A DNA stretch of 64,000 bases from Acidobacteriota bacterium (GTDB lineage Bacteria > Acidobacteriota > Terriglobia > Terriglobales > Acidobacteriaceae). The stretch spans positions 62,001 to 126,000 of the forward strand of contig JAJXYY010000033.1 in NCBI GenBank assembly GCA_021780315.1, written 5' to 3'. The stretch's first letter is position 1. Each line of letters starts with the position of its first letter. Of this stretch, positions 1 through 6,480 are shown piece by piece. The position numbers and the translations under genes were made by a program. The notes under the pieces are model-generated. The model had not been told where the DNA came from. It made no database searches and saw only the letters and a list, made by a program, of their open reading frames with translations.

Positions 1-577
1 TGGCGTTCGGCGTGGCCTGTTCCAGAAGGGGCGAGTAAACACCGAACTCCAGACCAAATTTCTCGAACAGTTCATCCCTCCACTGTTCGACCAGACTGCC
101 CGGAGCGACAATAAGAATGCGGCGGGCATCGGCCCGCATAACGAGTTCCTGAATATAAAGTCCGGCCATGATGGTTTTGCCAGCTCCCGGATCGTCGGCC
201 AGAACAAACCGCAATGGCTGGCGCGGCAGCAGGGATTCATACACAGCCGTGATTTGGTGCGGCAACGGTTCAACATTGGAAGTGTGAACCGCCATCATCG
301 GGTCAAAGAGAAACGCAAAGTCAATTCGCTTGGCCTCACACGCAAGTTGAAAAGCCGCGGCATCTCCGTCGAAGGAAAAAGGGCGTTCGGATGAGGCGAT
401 GCTGACTTCTGGTTCGTCGGAGGCCAGAAGTAGCCGTTCCTTGATTGTGCCGTCAGGAGTGCGATAGACGAGCTGCAATGCGCCGTCGCCTTGCGGAATC
501 GTTGCCACGACACAAACAATGTGAGATGGCTCAATGCCAGTAAGATTGAGCCCCGCCGTGATGTCTTTCAGTTTCAT
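1..577 (-). CDS. SNF2/DEAD-type helicase, N-terminal part (runs off the left edge)
   Basis: Only the first 192 residues are present. They end in a Walker A region reading [16 protein letters not shown] (about residues 125-140) followed by the motif Ia region [13 protein letters not shown], typical of SNF2/DEAD superfamily-II translocases. Proteins with exactly this ADDPGAGKT form are usually long (around 1000 residues or more) and occur in defence-type islands, often with methyltransferase or ATPase partners; those would lie to the left of the window and cannot be seen. The ATG at 577 is preceded by a purine-rich stretch and lies 31 bp after the stop of the ribbon-helix-helix gene, so the two are probably cotranscribed. 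The specific system is not identifiable from this fragment. Confidence 0.8.
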   Translation of the reverse strand, partial: MKLKDITAGLNLTGIEPSHIVCVVATIPQGDGALQLVYRTPDGTIKERLLLASDEPEVSIASSERPFSFDGDAAAFQLACEAKRIDFAFLFDPMMAVHTSNVEPLPHQITAVYESLLPRQPLRFVLADDPGAGKTIMAGLYIQELVMRADARRILIVAPGSLVEQWRDELFEKFGLEFGVYSPLLEQATPNA

Positions 578-608
578 GCCCGCCACTCTTGCGCCTTTCG
601 TCCCATCC

Positions 609-779
609 CTACTCTGGCTTGCTCACCTGCTTTTGGTTGGCAAGATATTGTTCGGCAGCATCCCGCACTATCCACGCCAGCGAAACTTTCTTCAACTTCG
701 CTAGTTCTTCCAATGTTCGGTAAAGGTCGGGCGGAAAGCTGATTGACGCGCGGATCGGCGATTCATTGGAAGTTTTCAT
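609..779 (-). CDS. Ribbon-helix-helix DNA-binding protein (CopG/Arc-like)
   Basis: A 56-residue protein: a short N-terminal strand ([20 protein letters not shown]) followed by two helices ending in [14 protein letters not shown], the layout of the MetJ/Arc ribbon-helix-helix fold. I start it at the ATG at 779 because the strand begins a few residues later; an in-frame ATG at 803 would add eight residues. It lies directly upstream of the helicase gene on the same strand, and an inverted repeat about 50 bp upstream is a plausible autoregulatory operator. It could be an orphan antitoxin; no toxin gene is next to it in the window. Confidence 0.65.
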   Translation of the reverse strand: MKTSNESPIRASISFPPDLYRTLEELAKLKKVSLAWIVRDAAEQYLANQKQVSKPE

Positions 780-828
780 AGTTTTCGTCCATTTCCAATT
801 CAAACGAAGCTGCTCGCTGATGATTGTC

Positions 829-857
829 CTTCACCACCTTACACCAATTTGGTGAAG
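829..857. promoter_or_regulatory. Inverted repeat upstream of the ribbon-helix-helix/helicase genes
   Basis: CTTCACC at 829-835 is mirrored by GGTGAAG at 851-857, and inside it 842-854 (CACCAATTTGGTG) is itself a near-palindrome. Position and symmetry suit a dimeric or tetrameric ribbon-helix-helix repressor site; binding is inferred only. Confidence 0.45.
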
Positions 858-902
858 TGTCAGCAATTAAAGGAGATGCCGTAGCCGTTAGCTATGGGTA
901 GC

Positions 903-936
903 TTGACAGTATCAGTGTACGCATAGTATGCTTACA
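903..936 (+). promoter_or_regulatory. Promoter and palindromic operator (O1) in front of the XRE gene
   Basis: TTGACA at 903-908 and TAGTAT at 924-929 form a possible -35/-10 pair with 15 bp spacing. A near-perfect palindrome at 916-936 (arms TGTACGCATA and TATGCTTACA around one base) covers the -10 region and ends 5 bp before the ATG at 942, as expected for XRE autorepression. Parts of this palindrome recur upstream of the ubiquitin-like operon (1993-2017). Confidence 0.6.
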
Positions 937-941
937 TTGCC

Positions 942-1298
942 ATGAAGAAATCTCTGGGGCAAGCAATCCGGGAGCTGCGGGAGAAAAAGGACATCTCTCT
1001 CCGTGAGTTCGCCAAAAAACTGGACGGCCTTTCAGCTGCCCATCTCTCCGATATTGAGCTCGGTAGACGCTTGCCATCACCAGAATTGCTGGTCAAGATC
1101 GCGCAAAAGCTTGATGTTCCACTAGAGGATCTGGAGAAGCTGGACTTCCGCACCCCGGTTGAAGAGCTGAAGAGGAGATCAGCAGAGAATCCGGCCTATG
1201 GTTTTGCGTTGCGTCGAATGGTCGAGGCCGACGTTAAGCCAGAAGACATTCTGAAATATCTGGACGAGCAGGCAGGCAAGAAAGAAGAAAAGGAATGA
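942..1298 (+). CDS. XRE-family transcriptional regulator
   Basis: A 118-residue protein with a classical Cro/C1-type helix-turn-helix over residues 5-65 (IRELREKKDISLREFAKKLDG then LSAAHLSDIELGRRLPSPELL). The C-terminal part (residues 68-118) is charged and helical, ending in a Lys/Glu-rich tail, and may bind the downstream peptidase. The stop overlaps the start of the metallopeptidase gene by four bases (ATGA), so the two are translationally coupled. The pair resembles ImmR/ImmA-type modules, in which the peptidase cleaves the repressor. It probably represses its own promoter and, from a shared palindrome, perhaps the ubiquitin-like operon downstream. Confidence 0.88.
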   Translation: MKKSLGQAIRELREKKDISLREFAKKLDGLSAAHLSDIELGRRLPSPELLVKIAQKLDVPLEDLEKLDFRTPVEELKRRSAENPAYGFALRRMVEADVKPEDILKYLDEQAGKKEEKE

Positions 1299-1978
1299 AG
1301 ACGTTTCGGACGAAGAATGGGCCATTCCGCCAACGACAGTATTTTTCGCCAGAAGAGATCGAGTCCATCTGCGTTGATGAATTGTCGAAAGTTGGACTGT
1401 ACCCGAGCGAGCCTGGTCCGATTCGAATCGAACGATACGTTGAGAAGCGTTTCTCGATCAGTCCGACATACGACACTCTTCCGGATGGTGTGCTTGGCTA
1501 CACGAGATTTGGTCGGAACGGCGTCGAAAGTATCGTGATCTCCAAAGCATTGGAAGATGAGCAGTCCGAGGTAGCAGAGAAGCGGATTCGAACGACGATT
1601 GGACATGAGGCGGGTCATGGGCTTTTGCACGCCCACTTGTTCGCACTTGATGAACATCCGACGTTTGCCGATCTCTCCGATGCAGGTCGTCCGAAAGTGC
1701 TCTGTCGCGATAGCGCGGCAGCAACGTACAACGGCCAGTGGTGGGAATATCAGGCAAATCAGATTATGGGAGCGATCTTAATTCCGCAGGCACTCCTTGC
1801 GACTGCGGTTGACCCGTTTATGGTGCCTGAGGGTCTCCTGGGCATGAAGGGAATCCCAGAAACCCAGAGAGAGAACGTGGCAAGGCAGATTGCTTCGATA
1901 TTTGACGTGAATCCGGTTGTAGCAAGGATTCGACTTGCTCAACTGTATCCGGCAAAGAACGGGCAACTGGTGCTGTGA
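1295..1978 (+). CDS. ImmA/IrrE-family metallopeptidase (DUF955)
   Basis: A 227-residue protein with the zinc motif HEAGH at residues 104-108 inside TTIGHEAGHGLLHAH, and a downstream acidic stretch (WWEYQANQIMGAILIP) that supplies the third ligand region in this family. ImmA/IrrE peptidases cleave or antagonise XRE repressors after DNA damage or other stress; the overlapping XRE gene is the obvious substrate candidate. The gene ends 94 bp before the ubiquitin-like operon, with a palindrome 15 bp after the stop. No membrane segment is visible, so it is cytoplasmic. The substrate assignment is inference from context. Confidence 0.88.
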   Translation: MKTFRTKNGPFRQRQYFSPEEIESICVDELSKVGLYPSEPGPIRIERYVEKRFSISPTYDTLPDGVLGYTRFGRNGVESIVISKALEDEQSEVAEKRIRTTIGHEAGHGLLHAHLFALDEHPTFADLSDAGRPKVLCRDSAAATYNGQWWEYQANQIMGAILIPQALLATAVDPFMVPEGLLGMKGIPETQRENVARQIASIFDVNPVVARIRLAQLYPAKNGQLVL

Positions 1979-1992
1979 TTTTTTTTGGCTAT

Positions 1993-2017
1993 CGTGTACG
2001 CAGTGTAAGCATACACG
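1993..2017. promoter_or_regulatory. Palindromic operator (O2) upstream of the ubiquitin-like operon
   Basis: The 25-bp element has outer arms CGTGTACGC and GCATACACG (8 of 9 pairs). It shares the 9-mer GTGTACGCA with O1 in the same orientation and the 11-mer GTATGCTTACA with O1 in opposite orientation. It lies between the ImmA-like stop and the ATG at 2073, suggesting one regulator for both transcription units. Confidence 0.5.
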
Positions 2018-2219
2018 GACTATTAACCACTAACCGATAACCCTGCTAGAGGCAGAGGAAGGAAAAACAAACATGGAAGAAATTCCAAACCGCAACAATG
2101 ACTCCCAAAACCCCGAAGATGTTCACAAGGTGGAAGTGACCGTCAATGGCGAAAGGCATCACGTCTTTCCCGGCCCCTACATCGTTTCGACATTTAAGGA
2201 GATCGTCAGGGTTCCGGAT

Positions 2220-2223
2220 GGCC
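2220..2223. repeat. Left copy of the 4-bp target-site duplication (GGCC)
   Basis: The right copy is at 3472-3475. Exact identity supports simple insertion without later rearrangement at the ends. Confidence 0.85.
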
Positions 2224-2255
2224 TGCCCCCATTTTCCGCACACCGATGATACTGC

Positions 2256-3134
2256 TTAACCAGCCGCAGCCGTAGCGGTGGGAAAGTGAAAAACGGCAGT
2301 ATCGTTTTTCAAGCAGGCGGAGCCTGCGTCTTTTCCACCGCTTGCTTTTGCGGCGAATTCCGATGGTGTCATGTAGTTCAGGCTGCTGTGTGGTCTCCGT
2401 TCGTTGTAATCGCGACGCCAAGCGGCGATGATCCGCCTGGCTTCAAACAGGTTTTGGAACCAGCTGACACGCAGGCACTCCTCGCGCAGCTTGCTGTTGA
2501 AGCTCTCCACGTAAGCGTTCTGCGTGGGCTTGCCAGGCTGGATATGAACTAGATCAATTTTGCGATCCAGCGCCCAGGCAAGGAAGTGACGACTGGTCAG
2601 TTCGGGGCCGTTGTCACAGCGTATGGCACGCGGCACACCGCGCTCGACGATGATCTGTTCAAGTACCCGCGTAACGCGCAGGCCCGCAAAGCTCGTGTCC
2701 ACTTCCATCGCCAGACTCTCGCGCGTATATGCATCGACCACGTTCAGCACGCGAATTGAGCGGCCCGACGCCGTTACGTCGTGAACGAAGTCGAGCGCCC
2801 ACTCCTGGTTGGCGGCTGTATAGATCCCCAGCGGCGTGCTCAGGCGCACACAGTGCTTGCGCTTCTTGCGACGCAGCGCCAGGCCGGCTTCGCGATAGAT
2901 CCGGTGTACCCGTTTATGGTTCACCTGCTCGCCTTCACGGCCCAACAGCACGTGCAGACGCCGATAGCCGAACCGCGGCTTTTCGCGAGCCAACGCGATC
3001 AGACGCTCACGCAGGTTGTCGTCGTTCTGCCGCGGCTTGTAGCGATAGCTCGAAACAGGAACCAGCAGTAAGCGGCAGGCTCGGCGTTCGGTGAAGGCAA
3101 ACTTCTCCCGGATGTGCTCGACAGATGCCTTCAT
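2256..3134 (-). CDS. IS3-family transposase OrfB (DDE integrase domain)
   Basis: A 292-residue ORF with the IS3 OrfB order: N-terminal RACRLLLVPVSSYRYKP helix-turn-helix-like part, then an rve integrase core with catalytic Asp in WALDFVHDVT, second Asp in IRCDNGPEL and Glu in NAYVESFNSKLREECL. The start ATG at 3134 overlaps the OrfA stop (ATGA), but OrfB is more likely made mainly as an OrfAB fusion through a -1 slip upstream. The reading frame is intact across the whole usual length. Confidence 0.95.
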   Translation of the reverse strand: MKASVEHIREKFAFTERRACRLLLVPVSSYRYKPRQNDDNLRERLIALAREKPRFGYRRLHVLLGREGEQVNHKRVHRIYREAGLALRRKKRKHCVRLSTPLGIYTAANQEWALDFVHDVTASGRSIRVLNVVDAYTRESLAMEVDTSFAGLRVTRVLEQIIVERGVPRAIRCDNGPELTSRHFLAWALDRKIDLVHIQPGKPTQNAYVESFNSKLREECLRVSWFQNLFEARRIIAAWRRDYNERRPHSSLNYMTPSEFAAKASGGKDAGSACLKNDTAVFHFPTATAAAG

Positions 3135-3412
3135 CGCTGCGAGCTCCAGCCGTTTTTTTCTATGACCGACTGCAATGCTTCCTTGTCAAGGCTCAGATCG
3201 GCAACCAGCTTGCGCAATCGCGAGTTCTCATCCCGCAGCCGCTTGGCTTCCTGTGCCTCGCTCACGTCCATCCCGCCGTACTTCGACTTCCAGGCGTAGA
3301 TCGTGTGCGCACTGACTCCAACCTCGCGCGCAACATCTTCGGCCTTCCGGCCGACTTCCATCTGCTTGACCGCCGCAATCATCTGCGCTTCCGTGTGCTT
3401 GCTTCTCGACAT
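3131..3412 (-). CDS. IS3-family transposase OrfA (helix-turn-helix)
   Basis: A 93-residue protein with a helix-turn-helix (EDVAREVGVSAHTIYAWKSK) followed by a leucine-zipper-like heptad region (EAKRLRDENSRLRKLVADLSLDKEAL). The KYGGMDVSEAQ signature is typical of IS407-group OrfA. It binds the terminal inverted repeats as part of the OrfAB transposase. Confidence 0.93.
   Translation of the reverse strand: MSRSKHTEAQMIAAVKQMEVGRKAEDVAREVGVSAHTIYAWKSKYGGMDVSEAQEAKRLRDENSRLRKLVADLSLDKEALQSVIEKNGWSSQR
3152..3158 (-). other. Predicted -1 programmed frameshift heptamer (A AAA AAC) of the IS
   Basis: Read on the minus strand OrfA ends ...GAA AAA AAC GGC. Slipping back one base gives CGG CTG GAG CTC GCA GCG ATG AAG, which is in frame with OrfB, so an OrfAB fusion joins about ten codons before the OrfA stop. 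The A AAA AAC heptamer is a known slippery type. Confidence 0.7.
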
Positions 3413-3574
3413 CTCCGCTCCTCCTCAAACATACGATTTCGTAGTCAAGAGTGTGCGGATTTTGGGGAGCAGGCCACGGAGTCTGACATTCTCGAAGAGT
3501 CGCTTGCCGGCCACTTCAAGCAAATCGGCAACGACTCCAAAATCGACGTGAAAGGCGGAGAGGCATTCAGGGCC

Positions 3575-3805
3575 GTGCTCCGCGAGCACAAAGTTGAAGT
3601 AGTCGTCGACAACAAGAAGCATCCAGTCTTTCCCGGCCCCTACATCGTTTCGACCTTCAAAGAAATCGTGAAGGTTCCCGCGGCCAAAGTCCTCGAAGAG
3701 GCCGTCAATGGCGAATTGAAACTGCTCGATGACGGCCAGACCATCACGATCAAAGGCGGTGAGGTCTTCATCAGCCACGTTCGCACAGGAGGGTCGTCCA
3801 AGTGA
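3575..3805 (+). CDS. Possible residual single ubiquitin-like protein (second domain, GTG start)
   Basis: In the intact right part of the interrupted gene a GTG at 3575 has GGCGGAGAGG (3554-3563) upstream at about 11 nt. It would give a 76-residue protein containing exactly one complete ubiquitin-like domain with the C-terminal RTGGSSK tail. Its stop overlaps the GTG of the E2-like gene by four bases (GTGA). Whether it is transcribed depends on a promoter in or near the IS. This is a possibility, not a demonstrated gene; the alternative is that the ubiquitin-like substrate is lost. Confidence 0.35.
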   Translation: MLREHKVEVVVDNKKHPVFPGPYIVSTFKEIVKVPAAKVLEEAVNGELKLLDDGQTITIKGGEVFISHVRTGGSSK

Positions 3806-4122
3806 GGTCCCCTGACGAACTGGAAGAACTGAAACTGATCTGCTCTAGCGCGCTGGAGATGAAGGAGGGGGAGATCGCCTTCGTTCTCCTCCCGAATCTC
3901 AAGGTGTTTGGACACGGCGAAATGGACGCCTTGCTGTGCCCGCAAGCTCGTGATGGCTACACCACGCGGCTGTTTCTTGCGCGGCAGATCCCGGGGCGTG
4001 GCAACAACTGGAGTTCGCACAGAATTCTTGATCGCGCTTGGGTGACTTGGTCATGGAACAACGTGCCCGCTGAGCTTCGCTTAGTTGAGATTCTGGCAAA
4101 TCATTTGAGCGCATTGCGATGA
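3802..4122 (+). CDS. E2-like protein of a bacterial ubiquitin-like system (Prok-E2_E type)
   Basis: A 106-residue protein that matches my recollection of the prokaryotic E2 family E: strands around FVLLPNLKVFGHGEMDALLCPQARDGYTT, then RLFLARQIPG, then a Trp-rich NNWSSHRILDRAWVTWSWN segment and a final helix (LRLVEILANHLSAL). Cysteines are C14 and C46 (in DALLCPQ); which one, if any, carries a thioester cannot be decided from sequence. GTG start overlaps the multiubiquitin stop by four bases and its own stop overlaps the JAB start by four, so the genes are coupled. Assignment rests on motif memory plus the flanking JAB and E1 genes. Confidence 0.72.
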   Translation: MRSPDELEELKLICSSALEMKEGEIAFVLLPNLKVFGHGEMDALLCPQARDGYTTRLFLARQIPGRGNNWSSHRILDRAWVTWSWNNVPAELRLVEILANHLSALR

Positions 4123-4628
4123 AGAGCATCCTTCGTATTTCTCAATCACTCCTGGATGCAGTACGAAAAGACCTCCTCCGCCCACATCCGTTTGCAGCGG
4201 AGCGTGTGGGGTTTCTTGTATGCAGATTCGGATGGACTTCCAAAAGAGAGCTTCTGATTCTCGGGGCATCCTACATCGCCGTCGCCGATCAAGATTACAT
4301 CGATAACGCGCGATTTGGAGCTTTGTTAGGGCCGAGAGGGTTCAATCGCGCATTCGGATTTGCCTTCCAGAACGACGTGGGGATATTCCACATTCACCTA
4401 CACCATCATCGAGGTCGGCCAGGATTCAGTGGAATAGACCGAACTGAGATGGCGAAGTATGTTCCTGACTTCTTTAACGTTCGCCAGCACAGGCCACACG
4501 GTGCAATCGTAGCAAGCCTGGATCGGTTGATTGGTTCCGTTTGGATGACACCACGATCGAAGGGGAAGCCGATCTCTGACTTCGAAGTCGTTGGCAGCCC
4601 TGGGCAGTTGTTCAAGGGGGAACAGTAA
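4119..4628 (+). CDS. JAB/JAMM-family metallopeptidase (ubiquitin-like processing/deconjugation)
   Basis: A 169-residue protein with the JAMM elements: Glu28 in AAERVGFLVC, then a histidine-rich HIHLHHH stretch (residues 91-97) followed by Ser104-x-x-Asp107 (FSGID). Spacing between the His pair and the Asp is slightly longer than in eukaryotic JAMM proteins but matches the prokaryotic JAB variants found with E1/E2-like genes. It would trim the SSK tail after the diglycine of the ubiquitin-like protein and/or remove it from targets. The start overlaps the E2-like gene by four bases; its TAA overlaps the E1 ATG by one base. Confidence 0.82.
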   Translation: MKSILRISQSLLDAVRKDLLRPHPFAAERVGFLVCRFGWTSKRELLILGASYIAVADQDYIDNARFGALLGPRGFNRAFGFAFQNDVGIFHIHLHHHRGRPGFSGIDRTEMAKYVPDFFNVRQHRPHGAIVASLDRLIGSVWMTPRSKGKPISDFEVVGSPGQLFKGEQ

Positions 4629-5434
4629 TGGACCAGAGTCGTCAGTCCTTCCTTGGGAAGAACAGTCCTCAGATCATTGCATCGCTCCGGGTCGCGATTG
4701 TCGGCCTCGGCGGTGGAGGATCTCATATCGCACAGCAACTCGCACACGTCGGCATTGGGAATTTTGTCCTTGTTGACTTTGACCATGTTGAAGACAGCAA
4801 CCTTAATCGGCTTGTTGGGGCAACCGCCAAGGATGTCAACAAGGCGAGGCTTAAAGTCGATATTATCGCGCGACAGATCAAGGCAGTGAATCCGGCAATG
4901 AAAATCACGAAGATCACCAAGCCTTGGCAAGAGGATGCCGAGCATCTCCGAGACTGCCACGCGATTTTCGGATGCGTCGATTCATTCTCGTGTCGAAGGG
5001 ATTTGGAGGTCTTCGCTCGGCGCTATCTCATTCCTTACATCGATATCGGGATGGATGTTCATCCTTTGCCCAGCGGTGAATTCTCGATCAGCGGGCAAAC
5101 CGTAATGTCCCTGCCTGGGGAATTGTGTTTGAAGTGCTTGGGCTTCTTAACAGACGACCTGCTTGCATTGGAAGCCCAAAACTACAGGGCAGCGGGAGGA
5201 AAGCCTCAAGTCGTTTGGCCGAACGGTGTGTTGGCATCAATGGCGGTTGGACTTTTTATGCAGTTGTACACGCCATGGCACTATTCAGAGCGGCCAACTC
5301 TTTATCTGGAATATGACGGCAACGAAAGTGAGGTCAAACTAACTCCCCGGTGGCCGTATCTCGAAGGAAAACGGTGTCCGCATTTCAACCAAATCGAAGA
5401 TGTGGGCGATCCATTCTTCGAGCATAAGGAGTAG
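4628..5434 (+). CDS. E1-like ThiF/MoeB-family adenylyltransferase
   Basis: A 268-residue Rossmann-type protein. The nucleotide loop is VGLGGGGSH at about residues 26-34, followed by DFDHVEDSNLNRL, the conserved Asp and Asn/Arg of the ThiF/E1 superfamily. FGCVDS near residue 116 corresponds to the conserved strand-end segment, and paired cysteines (CLKC near 165-168, a CPH near 256) may bind zinc or carry a thioester. It would adenylate the C-terminal glycine of the ubiquitin-like protein and pass it to the E2-like partner. It is a minimal single-domain E1 without ubiquitin-fold domain. Operon position (after multiubiquitin, E2 and JAB) matches known multiubiquitin loci. Confidence 0.88.
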   Translation: MDQSRQSFLGKNSPQIIASLRVAIVGLGGGGSHIAQQLAHVGIGNFVLVDFDHVEDSNLNRLVGATAKDVNKARLKVDIIARQIKAVNPAMKITKITKPWQEDAEHLRDCHAIFGCVDSFSCRRDLEVFARRYLIPYIDIGMDVHPLPSGEFSISGQTVMSLPGELCLKCLGFLTDDLLALEAQNYRAAGGKPQVVWPNGVLASMAVGLFMQLYTPWHYSERPTLYLEYDGNESEVKLTPRWPYLEGKRCPHFNQIEDVGDPFFEHKE

Positions 5435-5443
5435 CAAGGAACT

Positions 5444-5872
5444 ATGAGAACCCAATCGCAAATTCACGGGCCGTTTACGGGCTGGCATGGCGACGCGCTC
5501 TTCAAACTTGCAAATGGCCAGTACTGGATTCAAGCGGATTACAAATACAATTATCGCTATATGTATCGGCCCACAGTGGTCATCACGCAGTCTGGCTCGG
5601 GGTTTCAGATGGCGGTTGAGGGAATGGATGAGCCGATTCGCGTACGCCGGGCGAACGTTATGGAGGGCTACATTAAAGGGGCCTTTAAGGGATGGTCTGG
5701 AAACACGCAGTTTGAATTGAATAACGGCCAGGTGTGGAAGCAAGCTGCATACGCATATTGGTACCACTATGCTTATCGTCCGGAAATCATGATCTACGAA
5801 GCGAGCGGGACGTACATGCTCTGCCTTTCTGACGATCCGTCAAACTCGATTGAAGTTCGCAGAGTGCGCTGA
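5444..5872 (+). CDS. Two-repeat aromatic-rich protein of unknown function, last gene of the ubiquitin-like operon
   Basis: A 142-residue protein built of two copies of a ~65-residue unit: GPFTGWHGDALFKLANGQYWIQADYKY...YMYRP (residues 9-70) and GAFKGWSGNTQFELNNGQVWKQAAYAY...YAYRP (residues 76-140). Each unit has a GW-G/F-x-L-x-NGQ-x-W core and a run of alternating Tyr followed by YRP, suggesting a small beta domain with an aromatic face. No signal peptide or membrane segment. It starts 9 bp after the E1 stop on the same strand, so it is probably in the operon and could be a target, adaptor or binding partner. I do not recognise a function. Confidence 0.75.
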   Translation: MRTQSQIHGPFTGWHGDALFKLANGQYWIQADYKYNYRYMYRPTVVITQSGSGFQMAVEGMDEPIRVRRANVMEGYIKGAFKGWSGNTQFELNNGQVWKQAAYAYWYHYAYRPEIMIYEASGTYMLCLSDDPSNSIEVRRVR

Positions 5873-6480
5873 ATCTGCGAGGACGAATACAAATCGGCTC
5901 TATGGAACTTTAGCAGCGGAGCATCGACATTCGTTCACGACTTCCCGATGCAAGGGCTAGAGAATCCGTTGCCATCTCTGGTAGACGGGTAGACGGATGT
6001 GCCTGCGTGGGTTTCTACACCCAGTACCGGTGTATACCCCGTCCAATTCCATTGTCTGAGAATTTCCTTCGATTGCATCTTTCATATAGTTTTGAAACGC
6101 TCGCGGGTTTGTAGGGAAGAAGATTCTTCCCTCGCTGCAACCGCTGACAGAACCAGCGTTTTTCACTCCCCATCTCTGCGGTGCCTGTCTCCTGCCCCGC
6201 AACGCCCGGCCCTGAAAACCATGCGGAAGAGGACCGAATTTCTTCTTCGTTCACGTGCCCCCGCTTCAGGCAACGGTCTCGCATGGGCGCGAAGAACCCG
6301 TCAAGGGTCTCCGCTGCGCTGCGAGTGAACGCGCACAAAACGCGCGCCCTTGACCGAACCTTCACGCCCCCGCCCGTTGCAAAAGCCATGAAGCGGGGGC
6401 ACTCAAACAAAGAAATTTGGTTTGAGGCAGACGCCCTCCTTCAAATCCGCCCCATGCGGGCAACGAGGAGAGCACACACC
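5873..6480. other. 608-bp region without a recognisable gene, before the ArdC-like gene
   Basis: An open frame extends upstream of 6481 but shows no protein-like pattern before the ATG with a strong GAGGAG site. The stretch holds a short inverted repeat TACACC/GGTGTA (about 6013-6033) and a 14-bp inverted repeat with a 120-bp interval (6255-6402). It could be a leader, a plasmid-type origin or a transfer-related site; nothing decides between these. Confidence 0.4.
6255..6402. repeat. Perfect 14-bp inverted repeat (120-bp interval) upstream of the ArdC-like gene
   Basis: GTGCCCCCGCTTCA at 6255-6268 is exactly complementary to TGAAGCGGGGGCAC at 6389-6402. The inner flanks continue the symmetry partly (GGCAACGG against CCGTTGC). 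A transcript could fold into a long stem ending about 80 nt before the ATG. Confidence 0.55.

Larger units (their letters stand above)
2224..3471 (-). mobile_element. IS3-family insertion sequence, IS407 group, 1248 bp
   Basis: Ends are imperfect inverted repeats: the left begins TGCCCCCATTTTCCGCACAC (2224-2243) and the complement of the right begins TGCTCCCCAAAATCCGCACA (3471-3452). GGCC flanks both sides (2220-2223 and 3472-3475), a 4-bp target duplication as known for the IS407 group. Two overlapping minus-strand ORFs encode OrfA and OrfB. The element looks intact, so the insertion is probably recent. It reads opposite to the host gene. Confidence 0.93.
2073..3805 (+). pseudogene. Multiubiquitin (tandem ubiquitin-like) gene interrupted by an IS element
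   Basis: Left piece (2073-2223, ATG with GGAAGGA upstream) encodes the first half of a ubiquitin-like domain (KVEVTVNGERHHVFPGPYI...EIVRVPDG). Right piece (3476-3805) finishes that domain and carries a complete second one (HKVEVVVDNKKHPVFPG...IKGGEVFISHV) with the tail RTGGSSK. The repeated PGPYIVSTFKEIV and KGGE segments are hallmarks of the multiubiquitin family. A 29-nt stretch is identical between the two domains (2163-2191 and 3626-3654), pointing to recent tandem duplication. Removing the IS and one GGCC copy leaves a one-base frameshift with a TGA four codons later, so the first domain is dead even after precise excision. The last GG before SSK would need trimming, a job for the JAB gene downstream. 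Confidence 0.8.

Noticed and set aside
3125-3805. 226-codon open frame spanning the IS right end and the ubiquitin-like domains
   Set aside because: Its first half is antisense IS sequence with no protein similarity; only the part after 3476 is real ubiquitin-like coding sequence.
6181-6480. N-terminal extension of the ArdC-like gene
   Set aside because: No ArdC similarity before 6481, and the inverted repeat and leader lie there; GAGGAG before ATG 6481 fits better.
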